Below are positions 62,191 to 64,000 of a stretch of DNA of 64,000 bases, in pieces. Under the pieces are notes generated by a model. It was not told where the DNA came from. It ran no database searches and saw nothing but the letters and a program-made list of their open reading frames with translations. Made by a program: the position numbers and the translations under genes. Source of the DNA: Microglena sp. YARC (lineage: Eukaryota; Chlorophyta; Chlorophyceae; Chlamydomonadales; Chlamydomonadaceae); NCBI GenBank assembly GCA_022414725.1, contig CM039464.1:1178001-1242000 (forward strand). Reading direction: 5' to 3'. Position 1 is the stretch's first letter, and the number at the start of each line of letters is the position of its first letter.

Positions 62191-63190
62191 TTTTTTGTAC
62201 AGCTACGATCAGCAGCTTCTAGGCAGCTACCCTGTCTGGCTATCCAGCCAAACTGTGCGCAACCTCGAGCACCATCAAGCTGACATAATCAGCTTTCCAG
62301 AACTGCTAAATTAGTTTAGTGAAGCCCAGTGGTCGGCTCAGGGAGCTACCTATTAGAAGCTGCTATAAAATCCGAAAAGAAAAACCTGCACTGTCCCAGA
62401 CTTAAAGAGTAGTACACGTAGTACAATAAATGAGTAATACAATAAAATGTAAAATAAAAATATAATGTAAAATAAAGTATATAAAATAATACAGGTATAA
62501 TATAATATTCGATATAGTAGTAATATAATATGGGGCAGTAAGCGTAGCATGCGAACAACAGAAGGACAACCCAATATGGTACGCATAGCCTCTTTTCGAG
62601 TTACGTGCGTGAGTCCCCCTTGCTTTCACTCTTTCTTTTTTCGACGACGCGTCGCCATTCTATCGAATGCTACGCCCCCCCTCGGACCCCCTGATATCGA
62701 GTTGCGCTGCCCCCCGACCCCCCCGAGATCCACGCTTAGTGCTCTGACATCCGATGGCTACGGCCGCGGCTGGTACTGGTGCTGGTGCAAGGATTCCTAC
62801 ACAACAATCCTTACATCAGGCTTGAGTAGCCCAAGTAGCTACTCAATCTGGCCTACATACATCTGAAGGAATCAAAACTGCTTGCCTTCACTGTTCCTTT
62901 TTTGAGCTGCGTGTAGCAGCTTCTAGGCAGCTCTCTTTCCCTGTCCTTGAGCCAATCTAAAGCTAGCTAGTGCGTCCTAAAGCTGACATGGCTGGCATTC
63001 CAATGCAGCAGTATTATTTGGACTCGACTCAGTCGCTAGCTAATGGAGCTAGGTGAAAGCTGATACACGTAGCCAAGTGCTAGTGCGTCTGACAGCTGAC
63101 ATGACAGGCATTCCAATGCAGCTGCAAGCATTGGACTTGCCCCTGTGGCTGGCTAATGGAGCTGGTTGGAAGCTTCCAAGAGTAGCCCAA
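62190..63190. repeat. GAGCTGCCTAGAAGCTGCT dispersed repeat, several copies
   Basis: Copies of the same family as in L6 intron 3 (45.1-45.8 kb) at about 62,195-62,375 and 62,905-63,190, with GGCATTCCAATGCAGC(T/A) and GCTAATGGAGCT blocks. AT-rich sequence (62,400-62,530) lies between. Confidence 0.7.
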
Positions 63191-63269
63191 CAATGAAATA
63201 GACTCCCTTGCCTTCAATTGTCAAGCCGCTATGAAAAGCCCTGGGCGGCTGCCAGCGGATTGGTAGCAT

Positions 63270-64000
63270 GTGTATCTTGTCGATCGAGCAGTGAGATGCA
63301 AACTGGGATCGAAAGAGAAGTGAACGCTCTTTTCAAAGTGGTGCCAACTGCCCAACTGCCGGCACATTGTTCTCCGATGTACATCGATGCCTGTTGTGAA
63401 TGGGAATCAACTGGGAGGTGGGCACTCATTTCAAAGCAATGGCGGCAGCAGTACCATTTCCCTGATGCACATCGATGCCTATGGCGAAGTGGGATCGACT
63501 GAGAAGTGAACACTCACATACAAAGCAATGCCAACCGCCAGCACATAGTTCCCTGATGCACAAAAAATCCTGATGTGAAATGGGATCGACTGAGAAGTGT
63601 ACACTCACATACAAAGCAATTCCAACTGCCAGCACATATTTGCTTGATGCACAACGATGCCTGATGCGAACGGGGATCAACTGAGAACTGAACACTCTTT
63701 TCAAAGCAATGCCAACTGCCAGCGCATACTTCCCTGATGCACAACGGTGCCTGATGCAAACGGGGATTGGACGAGAAGCGAACACTCTTTTCAAAGCTGT
63801 GCCAGCTGCCAGCACATACTTCCTTGATGCACAACGATGCCTGATGCAAACGGGGATTGGACGAGAAGCAAACACTCTTTTCAAAGCTGTGCCAACTGCC
63901 AGGGCATATTTCCCTGATGCACAACGATGCCCAATGCACTGAGAACTGAGCACTCACTTCAAAGCGGTGGCGGCAGCAGTGCATAGTTCCCTGATGCAAA
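63270..64000 (-). repeat. 90-bp tandem repeat, about eight copies, open on the minus strand
   Basis: Units of TTCCCTGATGCACAACGATG, GGGATCGA(C)TGAGAAGTGAAC and AAGC(A)(A/T)TGCCAACTGCCAGC. On the minus strand two overlapping frames stay open for over 160 codons with a 30-residue period (CAGSWHSFEKSV...HQASLCIKE). It runs off the window edge, so it could be a coding repeat or only a satellite whose unit is a multiple of three. Confidence 0.75.

Overview
The window is nuclear DNA from a eukaryote, most likely a green alga. The main evidence is a spliced nuclear gene for plastid ribosomal protein uL6 (L6) with a short leader and a cyanobacterial-type sequence. uL6 is nuclear in the green lineage and usually plastid-encoded in red-lineage plastids. 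Other support is GT-AG introns with C-only polypyrimidine tracts, long poly-G/poly-C runs, degenerate CCCTAAA-type repeats and a Copia-type retrotransposon. I cannot name the species. There are no bacterial operons.

Layout. 1-8.9 kb (+): four exons of a NACHT-type STAND NTPase, open at the left edge and running toward a 1,000-N gap (10,339-11,338). 11.4-18.8 kb: two 3.4-3.6 kb direct copies of an unrecognised sequence that differ by very many 1-3 base indels. 19-32.7 kb: a repeat-rich block with a complete 4,016-bp Copia-like LTR element (21,831-25,846, minus), a GGACGCAAC-rich repeat, tRNA-derived SINEs and a duplicated 1.55-kb unit containing a foldback element. 32.7-41 kb: a 3.5-3.9 kb segmental duplication holding exons of an unrecognised plus-strand gene. 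43.3-49.7 kb (minus): plastid L6, five exons found. 50.4-59.2 kb (+): a five-exon F-box-like/ankyrin-repeat gene. 59.2-64 kb: tandem and dispersed repeats.

L6 and the F-box/ankyrin gene are head-to-head and share a 700-bp intergenic region. The NACHT and F-box/ankyrin proteins are both built like intracellular sensor or adaptor proteins, but nothing here shows that they act together.

The most striking signal is a rule about introns. At most splice junctions that could be read, in four separate genes, the intron contains degenerate, often tandem, partial copies of the adjoining exon edge plus its splice site ('junction echoes'). In the F-box/ankyrin gene, seven of eight junctions have them and the eighth lies on a 13-bp direct repeat. 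A second notable property is that paralogous 'empty sites' inside the window show insertions before and after: the Copia-like element, three hAT-type elements and possibly a fourth.
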